64,000 nt of DNA from Deltaproteobacteria bacterium (GCA_029210625.1 JARGFU010000004.1:209329-273328); one strand, 5' to 3'. Positions 45,916-54,866 are shown, counted from the first letter of the stretch. A program made the numbers and translations. The notes: generated from the letters alone by a model not told the origin.

Positions 45916-47267
45916 TGGACGGCCGCGACACGATCGCGGCCCTCGCGACCGCGACCGGCCCCGGCGCCGTCACCATCCTCCGCCTCTCGGGCCCCGGGGC
46001 CTTCTCGATCCTGGCGCGCCTCTGCCCGGGCCCTTCGCCCGCGCCGCGCGAGCTCGTGCTGCGCCCGGTGATCGATCCCGCGACGGGCGAGCTCATCGAT
46101 CGCGCCCTGGTCGTCCGCTTCCCGGCGCCTGCTTCCTTCACCGGAGAGGACGTCGCCGAGATCCAGGCCCACGGCGGCGCGCTCCTCGCCGACGCGCTGC
46201 TCTCGGCGGCGCTCGCGGCCGGCGCCCGGGCGGCCCGGCCGGGGGAGTTCTCCCGGCGCGCCTTCGAGGGCGGTCGCCTCGACCTCGCCCAGGCCGAGGG
46301 CCTCGCCGAGCTGATCTCCGCGGGATCCGAGGCGGGCCTGCGCGCGGCCCGGGCTCTCTTCGGGGGGGAGCTCTCCCGGGAGGTCGGCGCGCTCCTCGAG
46401 CGGCTCGAGGGCCTGCAGGCCCGCCTCGAGGCCCTGATCGACTTCCCCGAGCAGAGCGGGGCGCTCGACGAGGAGGCCCTGGCGCGGGACCTCGCCGCGT
46501 TGCGCGCGCGCCTCGGGGCCCTGCACCGCAGCCACGCAGAGGGGAGGCGCCGGCGGGAGGGCGCCCGGGTGCTGCTCGTCGGCGCCCCGAACGTCGGCAA
46601 GAGCTCGCTCTTCAACGCCCTGGTCGGGCACGCCCGGGCCATCGTCCACGCGGAGCCCGGCACCACCCGCGACGCGGTGGAGGGGCGCCTCGAGCTGCAC
46701 GGCCTCGGCGTCACCCTGGTGGACAGCGCCGGCGTGCGCGAGGCCCCGGGCGAGGTCGAGGCCGAGGGAGTCGAGCGCACCCGGCGGGCCCTCGAGGCCG
46801 CGGACCTCATCCTCTGGGTTCAGGACCTGGGCGAGGAGGCGCCCGCCGACCCGGCCACCGCGCAGCTGCTCGGGCAGGTGGGGGAGGGGCAGCGGATCCT
46901 CCCGGTGGGCAACAAGCGCGACCGGGCGGGGGAGGGCGCCTCGCACCCGCTGCCGGTCTCGGCGCTCACCGGCGAGGGGCTCGGGGCCCTGCGGGAGGCC
47001 CTGGCCGGGGCACTCGGCGCGGCCGGGGAGGGGAGCGGGGGAGAGGCCGGGGTGGTGCTGACCCTCGCCCGGCACGAGGCGGCGGCCGGCATCGCCCTCG
47101 AGGCCCTCGAGCAGGCCGAGGCGCTGCGGGCGGCGGGCGGCGGGCTCGACGCCCTCTCGGAGGAGCTCGGCGAGGCCCGCCGGCAGCTCGCCGGGATCCT
47201 CGGGAGGATCGCCCTGCCCGAGGCGCTCCTAGATCGTATCTTCGGCGACTTCTGCCTGGGCAAGTGA
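45915..47267 (+). CDS. mnmE: tRNA modification GTPase MnmE
   Basis: A 450-residue GTPase that with MnmG makes the 5-carboxymethylaminomethyl group on wobble uridine 34. The N-terminal tetrahydrofolate-binding domain begins DTIAALATATGPGAVTILRLSG (motif ATATGPGA), a helical domain follows, and the G domain has GAPNVGKSSLFN and a DSAGVR switch; the C-terminal motif FCLGK carries the catalytic cysteine. Length normal. Its partner mnmG is two genes downstream. Confidence 0.97.
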   Translation: MDGRDTIAALATATGPGAVTILRLSGPGAFSILARLCPGPSPAPRELVLRPVIDPATGELIDRALVVRFPAPASFTGEDVAEIQAHGGALLADALLSAALAAGARAARPGEFSRRAFEGGRLDLAQAEGLAELISAGSEAGLRAARALFGGELSREVGALLERLEGLQARLEALIDFPEQSGALDEEALARDLAALRARLGALHRSHAEGRRRREGARVLLVGAPNVGKSSLFNALVGHARAIVHAEPGTTRDAVEGRLELHGLGVTLVDSAGVREAPGEVEAEGVERTRRALEAADLILWVQDLGEEAPADPATAQLLGQVGEGQRILPVGNKRDRAGEGASHPLPVSALTGEGLGALREALAGALGAAGEGSGGEAGVVLTLARHEAAAGIALEALEQAEALRAAGGGLDALSEELGEARRQLAGILGRIALPEALLDRIFGDFCLGK

Positions 47268-47331
47268 GGCCTGCCCGGGACGGGCGGAAAAGTTGCCCGG
47301 GTTGGGGTGGTGGCCGCATCGTAGAGGCCAG

Positions 47332-47784
47332 GTGAAGATCGGCATCATCTCGGATACCCACGGCCTGCTGCGCCCCGAGGTCCTCGCCGCGCTGGAGGGC
47401 TGCGAGGCCATCCTCCACGCCGGGGACATCGGTGGCGACGCGATCCTCGCGGGCCTGCGGCGAATCGCGCCGGTCCACGCCGTGCGGGGGAACTGCGATG
47501 GGAGCTGGGCCCGGGCGCTCCCCTGGACCGAGCACCGAGAGCTGGGGGGCCTCGGCTTCTACCTGATCCACGACCTCGCCGAGCTGGACCTCGACCCTTC
47601 GGCGGCCGGCGTCTCGGTCGTCGTCAGCGGCCACTCGCACCAGCCGAAGATCGCCTGGCAGGGTGGGGTGCTCTACCTCAACCCGGGCAGCGCGGGGCCG
47701 CGGCGCTTCACCCTGCCGATCGCGCTGGCGCGGCTGGAGCTCGGCCCCGGGGGGCTCGAGCCCGAGATCGTCACCCTCGGCTGA
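47332..47784 (+). CDS. YfcE/MJ0936-type metallophosphoesterase
   Basis: A 150-residue calcineurin-like phosphoesterase. Metal ligands are in SDTH (near residues 7-10), HAGDIGG (about 36-42), GNCD (about 60-63) and GHSHQP (about 102-107). The small size and motif order fit the YfcE phosphodiesterase family; the natural substrate is unknown. Start GTG 47332 is where the family core begins. Converges on the next gene with 6 bases between stops. Confidence 0.88.
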   Translation: MKIGIISDTHGLLRPEVLAALEGCEAILHAGDIGGDAILAGLRRIAPVHAVRGNCDGSWARALPWTEHRELGGLGFYLIHDLAELDLDPSAAGVSVVVSGHSHQPKIAWQGGVLYLNPGSAGPRRFTLPIALARLELGPGGLEPEIVTLG

Positions 47785-47790
47785 GGCGCG

Positions 47791-49056
47791 CTACTCCACC
47801 CTCACCGAGACCATGTCCGCCTCGGAGGCGACCTGGTCGTCGAAGACGGTGAGGGTGAAGACGAGGGTGGTGGGATCGGCCGGGGCCTCGAAGGAGAGGA
47901 CGGGCTGATCGGTCTGCTCGAGGACGATGAGCGGGCCGCCGATCTGCAGCCACTCCCAGGCGACGATCGGGGTGCCGTCGGAATCGGAGGAGCCGGTCCC
48001 GTCGAGGGTGACGGTCGCGCCGGGGCCGACGACCAGATCCGCGCCGGCGTCGGCGCTCGGCGCATGGTTACCCTCGCCGGCGGTGACCTCGACGATCACC
48101 GGGAGCGGCGCGGAGGAGAGCAGGCCGTCGGAGGCGTGCACCTTGAAGAGGAGGAGGGTCACCTGGCGGGGGGCGACGAAGCGGGCCCGCAGCTTGTCGG
48201 TCTCCAGGGTCACCAGCGGTCCGTCGAGCTGCCGCCAGCGCAGGCGCACCGGGTCGCCCTCGGGATCCTCGGCCGTGCCCCAGAGCACCACCGCGACGCC
48301 GGGATCGGTGACGTGGTTGGTGGTCCAGCTCACCTCGGGGGGGTGCTGGCCGACGAGCGCGGGATCGGCCCAGAGGAGGACGTCGTCCTTCGACTCGAGC
48401 AGGCCGTCGGTGACGACGAGGCGGCGGTGGGTGAGCAGGGCGTCCCCGGGATCCACCTCGAGCGAGGCCTCCCGGGAGAGGAGGTCGCCGAGGGTGGAGA
48501 GCCACCTCACCTCGAGGGGGTCCTGGTCCGCGTCGGTCGAGCCGGCCGAGGAGAGGGTCGTGGTCTCACCCGGCGCCAGGGCGAGGTCGGCGCCGGCGCT
48601 GGCGAAGGGTGGGGTGTCCCGCACGCTCTCCCGCACCAGGATCCGGACTAAGTCGGAGCGCACCTCGTCCTCGGCGAAGACCTCGAGGCGGAAGTCGAGG
48701 TCGGCCGAGGTTGCCGGCGCCCGGAAGCGGGGCGAGCGGGTCGAGGGATCGCTCAAGGTCACCGGCGGACCCGAGAGCTGGGTCCAGGCCTGAGTGAGGC
48801 GGGCGTAGCCGAGGGCCAGGCTGGCCGATCCGTCGAGCTGGACGAGCACCCCGGGTCGAACCATCCGGTCGTTGCCTGCGTGAGCGAGGAGCAGCTTGGG
48901 GGGAGGGCTCACGCTTCCGTCGGGGGCGCCGCCGTCTCGGCCGCCCACGCCGGCGTCCGACCCCGAGCCCCCACCGCCGACGCCGCCGCAAGAGAGCGCG
49001 AGGATTGCCAGCGCGGCGAGCAGCGCGCGCGGGGTGCGGGAAGCGAGGTGATGCAC
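47791..49056 (-). CDS. Lipoprotein with tandem PKD/Ig-like domains
   Basis: A 421-residue protein. Lipobox ILALSC (Cys23), then a Gly/Asp linker and three to four repeats of the pattern A-x-A-G-x-D-x-x-[VL]-x-P-G-x-x-V-x-L-D-G-[TS]-x-S-x-D-x-D (clear around GADLALAPGETTTLSSAGSTD and GADLVVGPGATVTLDGTGSSD, in pieces), as in PKD/REJ-type surface domains. GTG 49056 has GGAGGGG upstream and opens directly on the signal peptide. Its long upstream frame shadows mnmG and is discarded. Sits between mnmE and mnmG but on the opposite strand. Confidence 0.8.
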   Translation of the reverse strand: MHHLASRTPRALLAALAILALSCGGVGGGGSGSDAGVGGRDGGAPDGSVSPPPKLLLAHAGNDRMVRPGVLVQLDGSASLALGYARLTQAWTQLSGPPVTLSDPSTRSPRFRAPATSADLDFRLEVFAEDEVRSDLVRILVRESVRDTPPFASAGADLALAPGETTTLSSAGSTDADQDPLEVRWLSTLGDLLSREASLEVDPGDALLTHRRLVVTDGLLESKDDVLLWADPALVGQHPPEVSWTTNHVTDPGVAVVLWGTAEDPEGDPVRLRWRQLDGPLVTLETDKLRARFVAPRQVTLLLFKVHASDGLLSSAPLPVIVEVTAGEGNHAPSADAGADLVVGPGATVTLDGTGSSDSDGTPIVAWEWLQIGGPLIVLEQTDQPVLSFEAPADPTTLVFTLTVFDDQVASEADMVSVRVE

Positions 49057-49182
49057 TCTTGGGGACCCCTCCAGGTCGGGCGCCCGGCGAGGCGCCTCGA
49101 TCAATGTAGCAAATCTGGAGAGGGGAGCCGTCCAGGAACACGGTTGACGCCCCGGTTCGCGATCTTCATATAGACGCGGCTG

Positions 49183-51030
49183 ATGATCTCGAACCCCGAC
49201 CTCATCGTGATCGGCGCCGGCCACGCCGGCTGCGAGGCCGCCCACGCCGCGGCGCGCTCGGGGCGGCGCACCCTGCTCTTGACCCTGCGCGAGGACCGGA
49301 TCGGCTGGATGAGCTGCAACCCGGCCATCGGGGGGATGGCCAAGGGGCACCTGGTCCGGGAGATCGACGCCCTCGGTGGGCTGATGGGGCTGGCGACGGA
49401 TCGGGCGGGCATCCAGTTCCGCACCCTCAACACCCGCCGGGGTCCGGCGGTGCGGGGCACCCGGGCGCAGGTGGACCGGCGGCGCTACGCCCTCGAGGTC
49501 CAGCGCCTGCTCGCGGCCACGCCGGGGCTCGAGGTCCGGGAGGGCCTGGTCGAGGCGCTGCTGCTCGAGCCCACCGGCGCCGGCCGGAGGGTGACCGGGG
49601 TGGTCCTGGAGAGCGGCGAGACGATCCGCGCCCGGGCGGTGGTGGTCACCACCGGCACCTTCCTCGGAGGGGTGGCGCACGTCGGGCAGCGGCGGGAGGC
49701 CTGCGGCCGGGAGGGGGAGCCGGCCGCCGAGGGGCTCTCGCGCTCCCTGCGGGAGGCCGGCCTGGAGCTTCGCCGCTTCAAGACCGGCACGACGCCCCGG
49801 CTGGACGGCCGCACCATCGATCCGGAAGGGCTGGAGCTCCAGCATGGGGATGAACCCCCGAGGCCCTTCTCGCTGCGGACCCGTCCGGAGGCCTTCCCCA
49901 CCTTGCCCCAGCGGCCCTGCCGGATCACCGAGACCAACGCGACGACTCACGAAATAATCAATAATAACAAGAGTTTGTCTCCAATTTTCGACGGCACCAT
50001 CGAGGGCACCGGCCCGCGCTACTGCCCCTCGGTCGAGGACAAGGTCCACCGCTTCCCGGACAGGGCCGAGCACACCGTCTTCCTCGAGCCCGATGGCCTG
50101 GACACCGACGAGGTCTACCCCGCCGGGCTCTCCACCAGCCTGCCCGTGGAGGTCCAGCTCGCCTTCCTCCGGAGCATCCGCGGGCTCTCCCGGGTGGAGA
50201 TCCTCCGGCCCGGCTACGCCATCGAGTACGACTGCCTCGACCCCCGCCAGCTCCAGGCCAGCCTCCAGGCCCGGGGCATCGCGGGGCTCTTCTTTGCCGG
50301 CCAGGTCAACGGGACCAGCGGCTACGAGGAGGCGGCGGGCCAGGGGCTGCTGGCGGGGGTGAACGCGGCCCGGTGGCTGGCGGGCGAGGCCCCGGTGATC
50401 CTGCGCCGGGACGAGGCCTACCTCGGGGTCCTGATCGACGACCTGGCCACCGTTGGGACCCGGGAGCCCTACCGGATGTTCACCTCCCGGGCCGAGCACC
50501 GCCTGCGGCTGCGGGAGGACAACGCCGGGGTGCGGCTCTTGCCGCGGGCCCGGGAGCTGGGGCTCCTCGACGAGGACCACCTCCAGACGCTCGAGCGCCG
50601 GGCGGAGAGGACGCAGGCCGAGCTGCGCTACCTCGAGGAGACCCTGGCGCCGGCGCCGGAGGACGGCGGACCGAGGCAGCCCCTGGCGGTCCTCCTGCGA
50701 AGGCCCGAGACCCGCTACGAGGATCTCCGGGCGCTCCTCCCCGGCCGGGACTGGCTCCGGGGAGAGGAGGCCCTCTCGGTGGAGGTGGAGATCAAGTACG
50801 CCGGCTACGCCCGACGGCTGGATCGGCGGCTGGCCGAGCTCTCCCGGATGGAGGGTCTGGAGATCCCGGAGGGCTTCTCCTTCGAGGGGCTCGCGGGCCT
50901 CTCCCGGGAGGTGGTGGAGAAGCTCAGCGCCCACCGTCCCCGGACCCTGGGCCAAGCCTCCAGGATCAGTGGAGTCACCCCCGCGGCCCTGGATGTGGTC
51001 GCGGTCCACCTCGCGGGGGCCTGTGGATGA
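49183..51030 (+). CDS. mnmG: tRNA uridine 5-carboxymethylaminomethyl modification enzyme MnmG
   Basis: A 615-residue FAD protein, MnmE's partner. FAD-binding GAGHAG is at 11-16; SCNPAIGGMAKGHL, RRGPAVRGTRAQVDR and the RYCPSVEDKV segment are family hallmarks. The DNA at 49950-49989 (THEIINNNKSLSPIF) is strikingly AT-rich compared with the rest of the gene although the protein aligns normally. rsmG follows closely. Start ATG 49183. Confidence 0.96.
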   Translation: MISNPDLIVIGAGHAGCEAAHAAARSGRRTLLLTLREDRIGWMSCNPAIGGMAKGHLVREIDALGGLMGLATDRAGIQFRTLNTRRGPAVRGTRAQVDRRRYALEVQRLLAATPGLEVREGLVEALLLEPTGAGRRVTGVVLESGETIRARAVVVTTGTFLGGVAHVGQRREACGREGEPAAEGLSRSLREAGLELRRFKTGTTPRLDGRTIDPEGLELQHGDEPPRPFSLRTRPEAFPTLPQRPCRITETNATTHEIINNNKSLSPIFDGTIEGTGPRYCPSVEDKVHRFPDRAEHTVFLEPDGLDTDEVYPAGLSTSLPVEVQLAFLRSIRGLSRVEILRPGYAIEYDCLDPRQLQASLQARGIAGLFFAGQVNGTSGYEEAAGQGLLAGVNAARWLAGEAPVILRRDEAYLGVLIDDLATVGTREPYRMFTSRAEHRLRLREDNAGVRLLPRARELGLLDEDHLQTLERRAERTQAELRYLEETLAPAPEDGGPRQPLAVLLRRPETRYEDLRALLPGRDWLRGEEALSVEVEIKYAGYARRLDRRLAELSRMEGLEIPEGFSFEGLAGLSREVVEKLSAHRPRTLGQASRISGVTPAALDVVAVHLAGACG

Positions 51031-51111
51031 GGTGTGGAGAGGATTCCCGGGAGATGCAGGGTTTGCCTGTTTTTCCCGGAAAAGAGGCCCTTTTGGGGGT
51101 TGGGGGAAGCT

Positions 51112-51792
51112 GTGGGTAGGGAAGGAAGTGGCCGCTCTCTGGGGAGCCTGGTCGAGGAGGCCGCGCTCGCGCTCGACCCTCGTCTCCGGCCGGGCCCGGA
51201 GGCCCTGGAGCGCTTCGAGGCCCACGCCGCCCTCATCGCCCGCTGGTCGGCGAGGGTCCGCCTGGTGGGGGACCCCTCGGTGGAGGCCCTGGCCGTCCGG
51301 CACTTCGTCGACAGCCTAACCGTCTGCCTGGTGATGGACCCGCCTGAGGGGACCCAGGCGATCGACGTGGGCTCGGGCGCCGGCTTCCCGGGCCTGGTGC
51401 TGGCGGCGGTCTGGCCCCAGGTCCACTTTCGCCTCTATGAGGTCGATCAGCGCAAGGCGGCCTTCCTCAACGCGGCGGTCGCCGGGCTGGAGCTCAAGGA
51501 GCGGGTCCGGGTCGTGGGCCGGGGGCTCGAGGGCGACCCGGCCGCGGAGGGGATCGAGGCGGCGGACCTGATCCTCTCCCGGGCGGTGCGGGGGCCCGAG
51601 CGGCTGCTCGGCTGGCTCTCTCCCTACCGGCGGCCGGGCGGGAGGATCGTGGGGATGCTCGGTCCGGCCTTCGCCGGGGCCGAGGACCTCGCCGGCGAGG
51701 AGGAGGCCGCGAACCTGCGGCGGGTGGCCTCCTGGTCCGGCGAGCTCCCCGGAGAGGCCGGCCAGCGGACCGTCGTCGTCTGGGGCGACTGA
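51112..51792 (+). CDS. rsmG: 16S rRNA m7G527 methyltransferase
   Basis: A 226-residue SAM-dependent enzyme that methylates G527 of 16S rRNA. SAM motif DVGSGAGFPGL and the catalytic-region LSRAVRGPERL are visible. GTG 51112 (preceded by GGGGAAGC) gives a normal family length; an earlier GTG at 51034 would add 26 residues rich in Phe/Pro/Arg unlike the family. The two parS sites begin 19 bases after its stop. Confidence 0.93.
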   Translation: MGREGSGRSLGSLVEEAALALDPRLRPGPEALERFEAHAALIARWSARVRLVGDPSVEALAVRHFVDSLTVCLVMDPPEGTQAIDVGSGAGFPGLVLAAVWPQVHFRLYEVDQRKAAFLNAAVAGLELKERVRVVGRGLEGDPAAEGIEAADLILSRAVRGPERLLGWLSPYRRPGGRIVGMLGPAFAGAEDLAGEEEAANLRRVASWSGELPGEAGQRTVVVWGD

Positions 51793-51810
51793 TCCGCGCC
51801 CCCGGAGGAG

Positions 51811-51826
51811 TGTTCCACGTGGAACA
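51811..51826. promoter_or_regulatory. parS site 1
   Basis: A perfect 16-base palindrome TGTTCCACGTGGAACA inside a 22-base perfect palindrome (GAG...CTC flanks, 51808-51829). This matches the parS sequence used by ParB in Myxococcus and relatives. Adjacent to rsmG and 770 bases from parA. Confidence 0.92.
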
Positions 51827-51856
51827 CTCCCGCCCCGGCCAGCCGGCGACGAGCGA

Positions 51857-51872
51857 TGTTCCACGTGGAACA
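51857..51872. promoter_or_regulatory. parS site 2
   Basis: A second identical TGTTCCACGTGGAACA palindrome, centres 46 bases apart from site 1. Its flanks (GAGCGAT / AATCGCTC) are inverted too, with a one-base bulge. Confidence 0.92.
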
Positions 51873-51889
51873 ATCGCTCACCGGGCCTC

Positions 51890-51941
51890 CTGCCAGGTGC
51901 CCTGCCAAGTGCCTGGCACCTATCAGGGGGCACCTATCAGG
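51890..51941. repeat. GTGCCTGGCACC palindromic repeat, copy 2
   Basis: Includes the exact 20-mer AAGTGCCTGGCACCTATCAG (51907-51926), then a partial second unit GGCACCTATCAGG. The stop codon of the gene on the minus strand (51937-51939) lies within the second unit, so the repeat abuts and slightly overlaps that CDS. Confidence 0.8.
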
Positions 51942-52410
51942 GAGCCTTCCAGGGGTCGTTGGGCGGGTAGCGGTAGCTCCAGACGCTCTGCCGGGAGCGG
52001 TCGAAGGCCGCCTCTCGCCGGGCCATCTCCTGGGCCCGGAGGGCGGTGCTCCGCCAGATCTCCTCGGCCTTCAGGCGGGCCAGGCGGTGCTCCTCGAGGG
52101 TGCGGGCCCGGCGCGAGGTGGCCGGGCGGCCCGGGGAGGGCTCGAGGTCCCAGCCCACGTAGGCGACCTCCCGGAGGGCCCGGCCGTTCTCGTGGGCGCT
52201 GATCTCGTGGTGGGGGCCCGGGCAGATGTCGCCGCTGTACAGGAAGAGCGCGCGCACGTTGTCCCCGAAGAAGTGGAGGAAGCCGAGGCCGAGCAGGGAG
52301 AGGCCGGCCAGGACGAGGGTGGCCCGGCGCAGGCGCTTTCGCCAGCGGGAGGGAGGGCGCGGCCGCGCGTCGGGGGTCTCCGGCAGGTCGTCCAGGATCG
52401 GGGTCATCAT
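51937..52410 (-). CDS. Single-pass membrane protein, unrecognised
   Basis: A 157-residue protein with a basic N-terminus (RPRPPSRWRKRLRRA), one hydrophobic span (ATLVLAGLSLLGLGFLHFF, about 30-48) and a charged, helical C-terminal region. A SGDICPGPHHEISAHE segment has two residues (Cys/His) that could be functional but no family is recognised. Start is one of two adjacent ATGs (52410/52407). Transcribed opposite to parAB. The divergent gap 52411-52593 contains an AT-rich patch (52476-52509). Confidence 0.6.
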   Translation of the reverse strand: MMTPILDDLPETPDARPRPPSRWRKRLRRATLVLAGLSLLGLGFLHFFGDNVRALFLYSGDICPGPHHEISAHENGRALREVAYVGWDLEPSPGRPATSRRARTLEEHRLARLKAEEIWRSTALRAQEMARREAAFDRSRQSVWSYRYPPNDPWKAP

Positions 52411-52593
52411 GGTTCTGGAAGCGCCCGGGGGCGCCGGAAGGTTCAGCCGCGGGGGAAAGAAAATCGAGGTCCAAAGACAAATTGTAAATAACTGATTTTA
52501 TTTGGATTTGCTGCCTCATTCCGCGATCCGCTCCCGGGAAGCGCTGCAGCGCATTTGCCGGGTCGACCCAGGCGTGCTACCTCCCCGCCTTCC

Positions 52594-53397
52594 ATGGGAC
52601 GCATCATCGCGGTGGCCAATCAGAAGGGTGGGGTCGGCAAGACCACCACGGCGGTGAACCTCGGTGCTTCGCTGGCGGCGGCGGAGCGGCGCGTGCTGCT
52701 GGTGGACATGGATCCCCAGGGCAACGCGACCTCGGGGCTCGGCCTCGACAAGCAGGAGGTGGAGCGCGGCACCTACGAGGTGCTGCTCGGCGCCATCGAC
52801 CCCGCCGAGGCGGTGCAGCCGACCGAGCTCTCGCACCTCTTCGTGATCCCGGCGACGCGCGATCTCGCCGGCGCCACCGTCGAGCTGGTCGAGATGGAGC
52901 AGCGCGAGTACCGCCTGCAGCAGGCGCTCGCCGCCGTGGTCGACGACTACGACTACCTGCTCATCGACTGCCCGCCCTCCCTCGAGCTGCTCACCCTCAA
53001 CGCGCTGGTCGCGGCGCACTCGGTGCTCGTCCCGCTGCAGTGCGAGTACTACGCCCTCGAGGGGATCTCCGATCTGATGAACACCCTCGAGCTGGTGCGC
53101 TCGGGCCTCAACCCCGGGCTCGCCGTCGAGGGGATCCTCCTGACGATGTTCGACAAGCGCAACAACCTCGCCCACCAGGTGCGCGAGGAGGTGAGCCGCT
53201 ACTTCCAGGAGCAGGTCTTCGAGGTGATCGTGCCGCGCAACGTGCGGCTCTCGGAGGCGCCGAGCTTCGGCAAGCCGATCCTCCTCTATGACGTGGAGTC
53301 GAAGGGCTCGCAGGCCTACCTCGGCCTGGCCGAGGCGATCATCGATCGCGACACCCCGCCCGCCCCCACCCTCGGCAGCGCCGGAGCCCAGCCATGA
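52594..53397 (+). CDS. parA: Chromosome partitioning ATPase ParA/Soj
   Basis: A 267-residue ParA-type ATPase. Deviant Walker A KGGVGKTT at 11-18, the ParA signature LLVDMDPQGNATSGLG and LLIDCPPSLELL. ATP-dependent dimers bind DNA and drive ParB-parS segregation. The ATG at 52594 starts right at the family N-terminus. Overlaps parB by 4 bases (ATGA). Confidence 0.97.
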   Translation: MGRIIAVANQKGGVGKTTTAVNLGASLAAAERRVLLVDMDPQGNATSGLGLDKQEVERGTYEVLLGAIDPAEAVQPTELSHLFVIPATRDLAGATVELVEMEQREYRLQQALAAVVDDYDYLLIDCPPSLELLTLNALVAAHSVLVPLQCEYYALEGISDLMNTLELVRSGLNPGLAVEGILLTMFDKRNNLAHQVREEVSRYFQEQVFEVIVPRNVRLSEAPSFGKPILLYDVESKGSQAYLGLAEAIIDRDTPPAPTLGSAGAQP

Positions 53398-54263
53398 GCG
53401 CCCAGCGACCTCCCCGCCGCGCCGCGCTCGGCCGCGGCCTCTCCTCGCTGATCACCACCGCCGAGACCGAGAAGAGCGATGGTGCTCGCCGCGTCCTGCA
53501 GGTCGGCATCGAGCGCCTCGCCCCCCACAAGGAGCAGCCGCGCCGCCGCTTCGAGGACGACGCCCTCGCCGAGCTCGCCGCCTCGGTGAAGGACCGCGGC
53601 GTGCTCATGCCGATCCTCGTGCGCCGGCACGGCGGCGCCTTCCAGATCATCGCCGGCGAGCGCCGCTGGCGCGCGGCGCAGAAGGCCGGCCTCTCCGAGG
53701 TGCCGGTGGTGATCGAGGAGGCAGACGACGCCGAGGCCTTCGAGATCGCGCTCATCGAGAACCTGCAGCGCGAGGACCTCACCCCCATCGAGGAGGCCGA
53801 GGCCTACCGCCGCCTGATGGAGACGGGGCCCGCCACCCAGGCGGAGGTCGCCAGCCTGGTCGGCAAGAAGCGCTCGACGGTGGCCAACGCCGTGCGGCTC
53901 CTGAAGCTGCCCGAGGCGGTGCGCGACGCGGTGAACGAGGGGCGCCTGACCATGGGTCACGCCAAGGTGCTCCTCTCCGCCGACGAGAAGAAGCTCGAGG
54001 AGCTCGCCCGCAAGGTGCTGGCCGAGGGCCTCACCGTGATCCAGACCCAGGCGCTGCTGAAGGCCGAGCGGCCGAAGGCGGACAAGAAGAACGGCAAGAA
54101 GCTCACCGACACGCCGGCCACCCGGGACCTGGTCCGCAAGCTCGAGGCGGCGCTCGGCTGCCGGGTGAAGCTCGAGGATCGCGGGGGCAAGGGACAGCTC
54201 CTGATCACCTACGGAGACCTCGATGGCCTCGACCGGGTGGTCGGGAAGATTCTGGGTGAGTGA
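53394..54263 (+). CDS. parB: Chromosome partitioning protein ParB
   Basis: A 289-residue CTPase/DNA-binding protein. The N-terminal ALGRGLSSLI ParA-interaction motif, PRRRFEDDALAELAASVKDRG and GERRWRAAQ (CTP-binding region), a helix-turn-helix (VASLVGKKRSTVANAVRLLKLP) and a C-terminal dimerisation domain are visible. It should load at the parS pair at 51811 and 51857. Confidence 0.96.
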   Translation: MSAQRPPRRAALGRGLSSLITTAETEKSDGARRVLQVGIERLAPHKEQPRRRFEDDALAELAASVKDRGVLMPILVRRHGGAFQIIAGERRWRAAQKAGLSEVPVVIEEADDAEAFEIALIENLQREDLTPIEEAEAYRRLMETGPATQAEVASLVGKKRSTVANAVRLLKLPEAVRDAVNEGRLTMGHAKVLLSADEKKLEELARKVLAEGLTVIQTQALLKAERPKADKKNGKKLTDTPATRDLVRKLEAALGCRVKLEDRGGKGQLLITYGDLDGLDRVVGKILGE

Positions 54264-54305
54264 GTGATTCCCTAGACAACGACCCCGTACTACACAGGGA
54301 ACTCC

Positions 54306-54821
54306 ATGGGTTTCTGGAACAAGGAAACGAGCTCGGAAGAGCAGGCCGACGCCGCCCCCAAGGCCACCACGCCGCCGGCGGTGAGCCCCCCCCCAAGCAA
54401 GGAGAAGAGGATGGCCCGGGAAGAGAAGCAGACCGGAGAGATCAACGCCCTGCTCGGCCGTGGCGCCAGCTTCGAGGGCAAGCTCTCCTTCGAGGGGACC
54501 GTCCGCATCGACGGCAACTTCAAGGGGGAGATCTTCACCGACGACATCCTGGTGATCGGCGACGGCGCGAAGGTCGAGGCCGAGATCCGGGCCGGCTCCG
54601 TGAACGTCAACGGTGAGGTGAAGGGCAACATCGTCGCCACCAAGTCCGTCGATCTCCACCGCCCCGCGCGGGTCTACGGCAACATCAACACGCCGGCGAT
54701 CGAGATCGAGAAGGGCGTGATCTTCGAGGGCAACTGCTCGATGAAGAGCGGCGGCGCCGCTTCGGCGAAGCCCGTGAGCAACGCCAAGCCGGCCGAGGGC
54801 GAGGCGCAGAAGAACGCCTGA
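54306..54821 (+). CDS. Bactofilin
   Basis: A 171-residue cytoskeletal protein; the central 45-150 region is the bactofilin beta-helix (EGTVRIDGNFKGEIFTDD, GSVNVNGEVKGNIVA, and ALVDLHRPARVYGNI-like turn VDLHRPARVYGN), flanked by disordered Ala/Pro/Lys-rich ends. The place directly after parAB matches bacM in Myxococcus xanthus, so it is likely the BacM orthologue, which supports cell shape. It is 42 bases after parB. Confidence 0.93.
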   Translation: MGFWNKETSSEEQADAAPKATTPPAVSPPPSKEKRMAREEKQTGEINALLGRGASFEGKLSFEGTVRIDGNFKGEIFTDDILVIGDGAKVEAEIRAGSVNVNGEVKGNIVATKSVDLHRPARVYGNINTPAIEIEKGVIFEGNCSMKSGGAASAKPVSNAKPAEGEAQKNA

Positions 54822-54866
54822 TCGATGGGCGCGCCGCGCCGTCTCTCGAAGGAGGGGTGGGCCCGC

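Noticed and set aside
51034-51111. N-terminal extension of rsmG from the GTG at 51034
   Set aside because: The extra 26 residues are unlike the family and the GTG at 51112 has a better ribosome site; the longer form remains possible.
47791-51303. A single 1170-codon minus-strand protein running across mnmG
   Set aside because: Only the last 421 codons (from GTG 49056) have a signal peptide and domains; the rest is a shadow of mnmG on the other strand.
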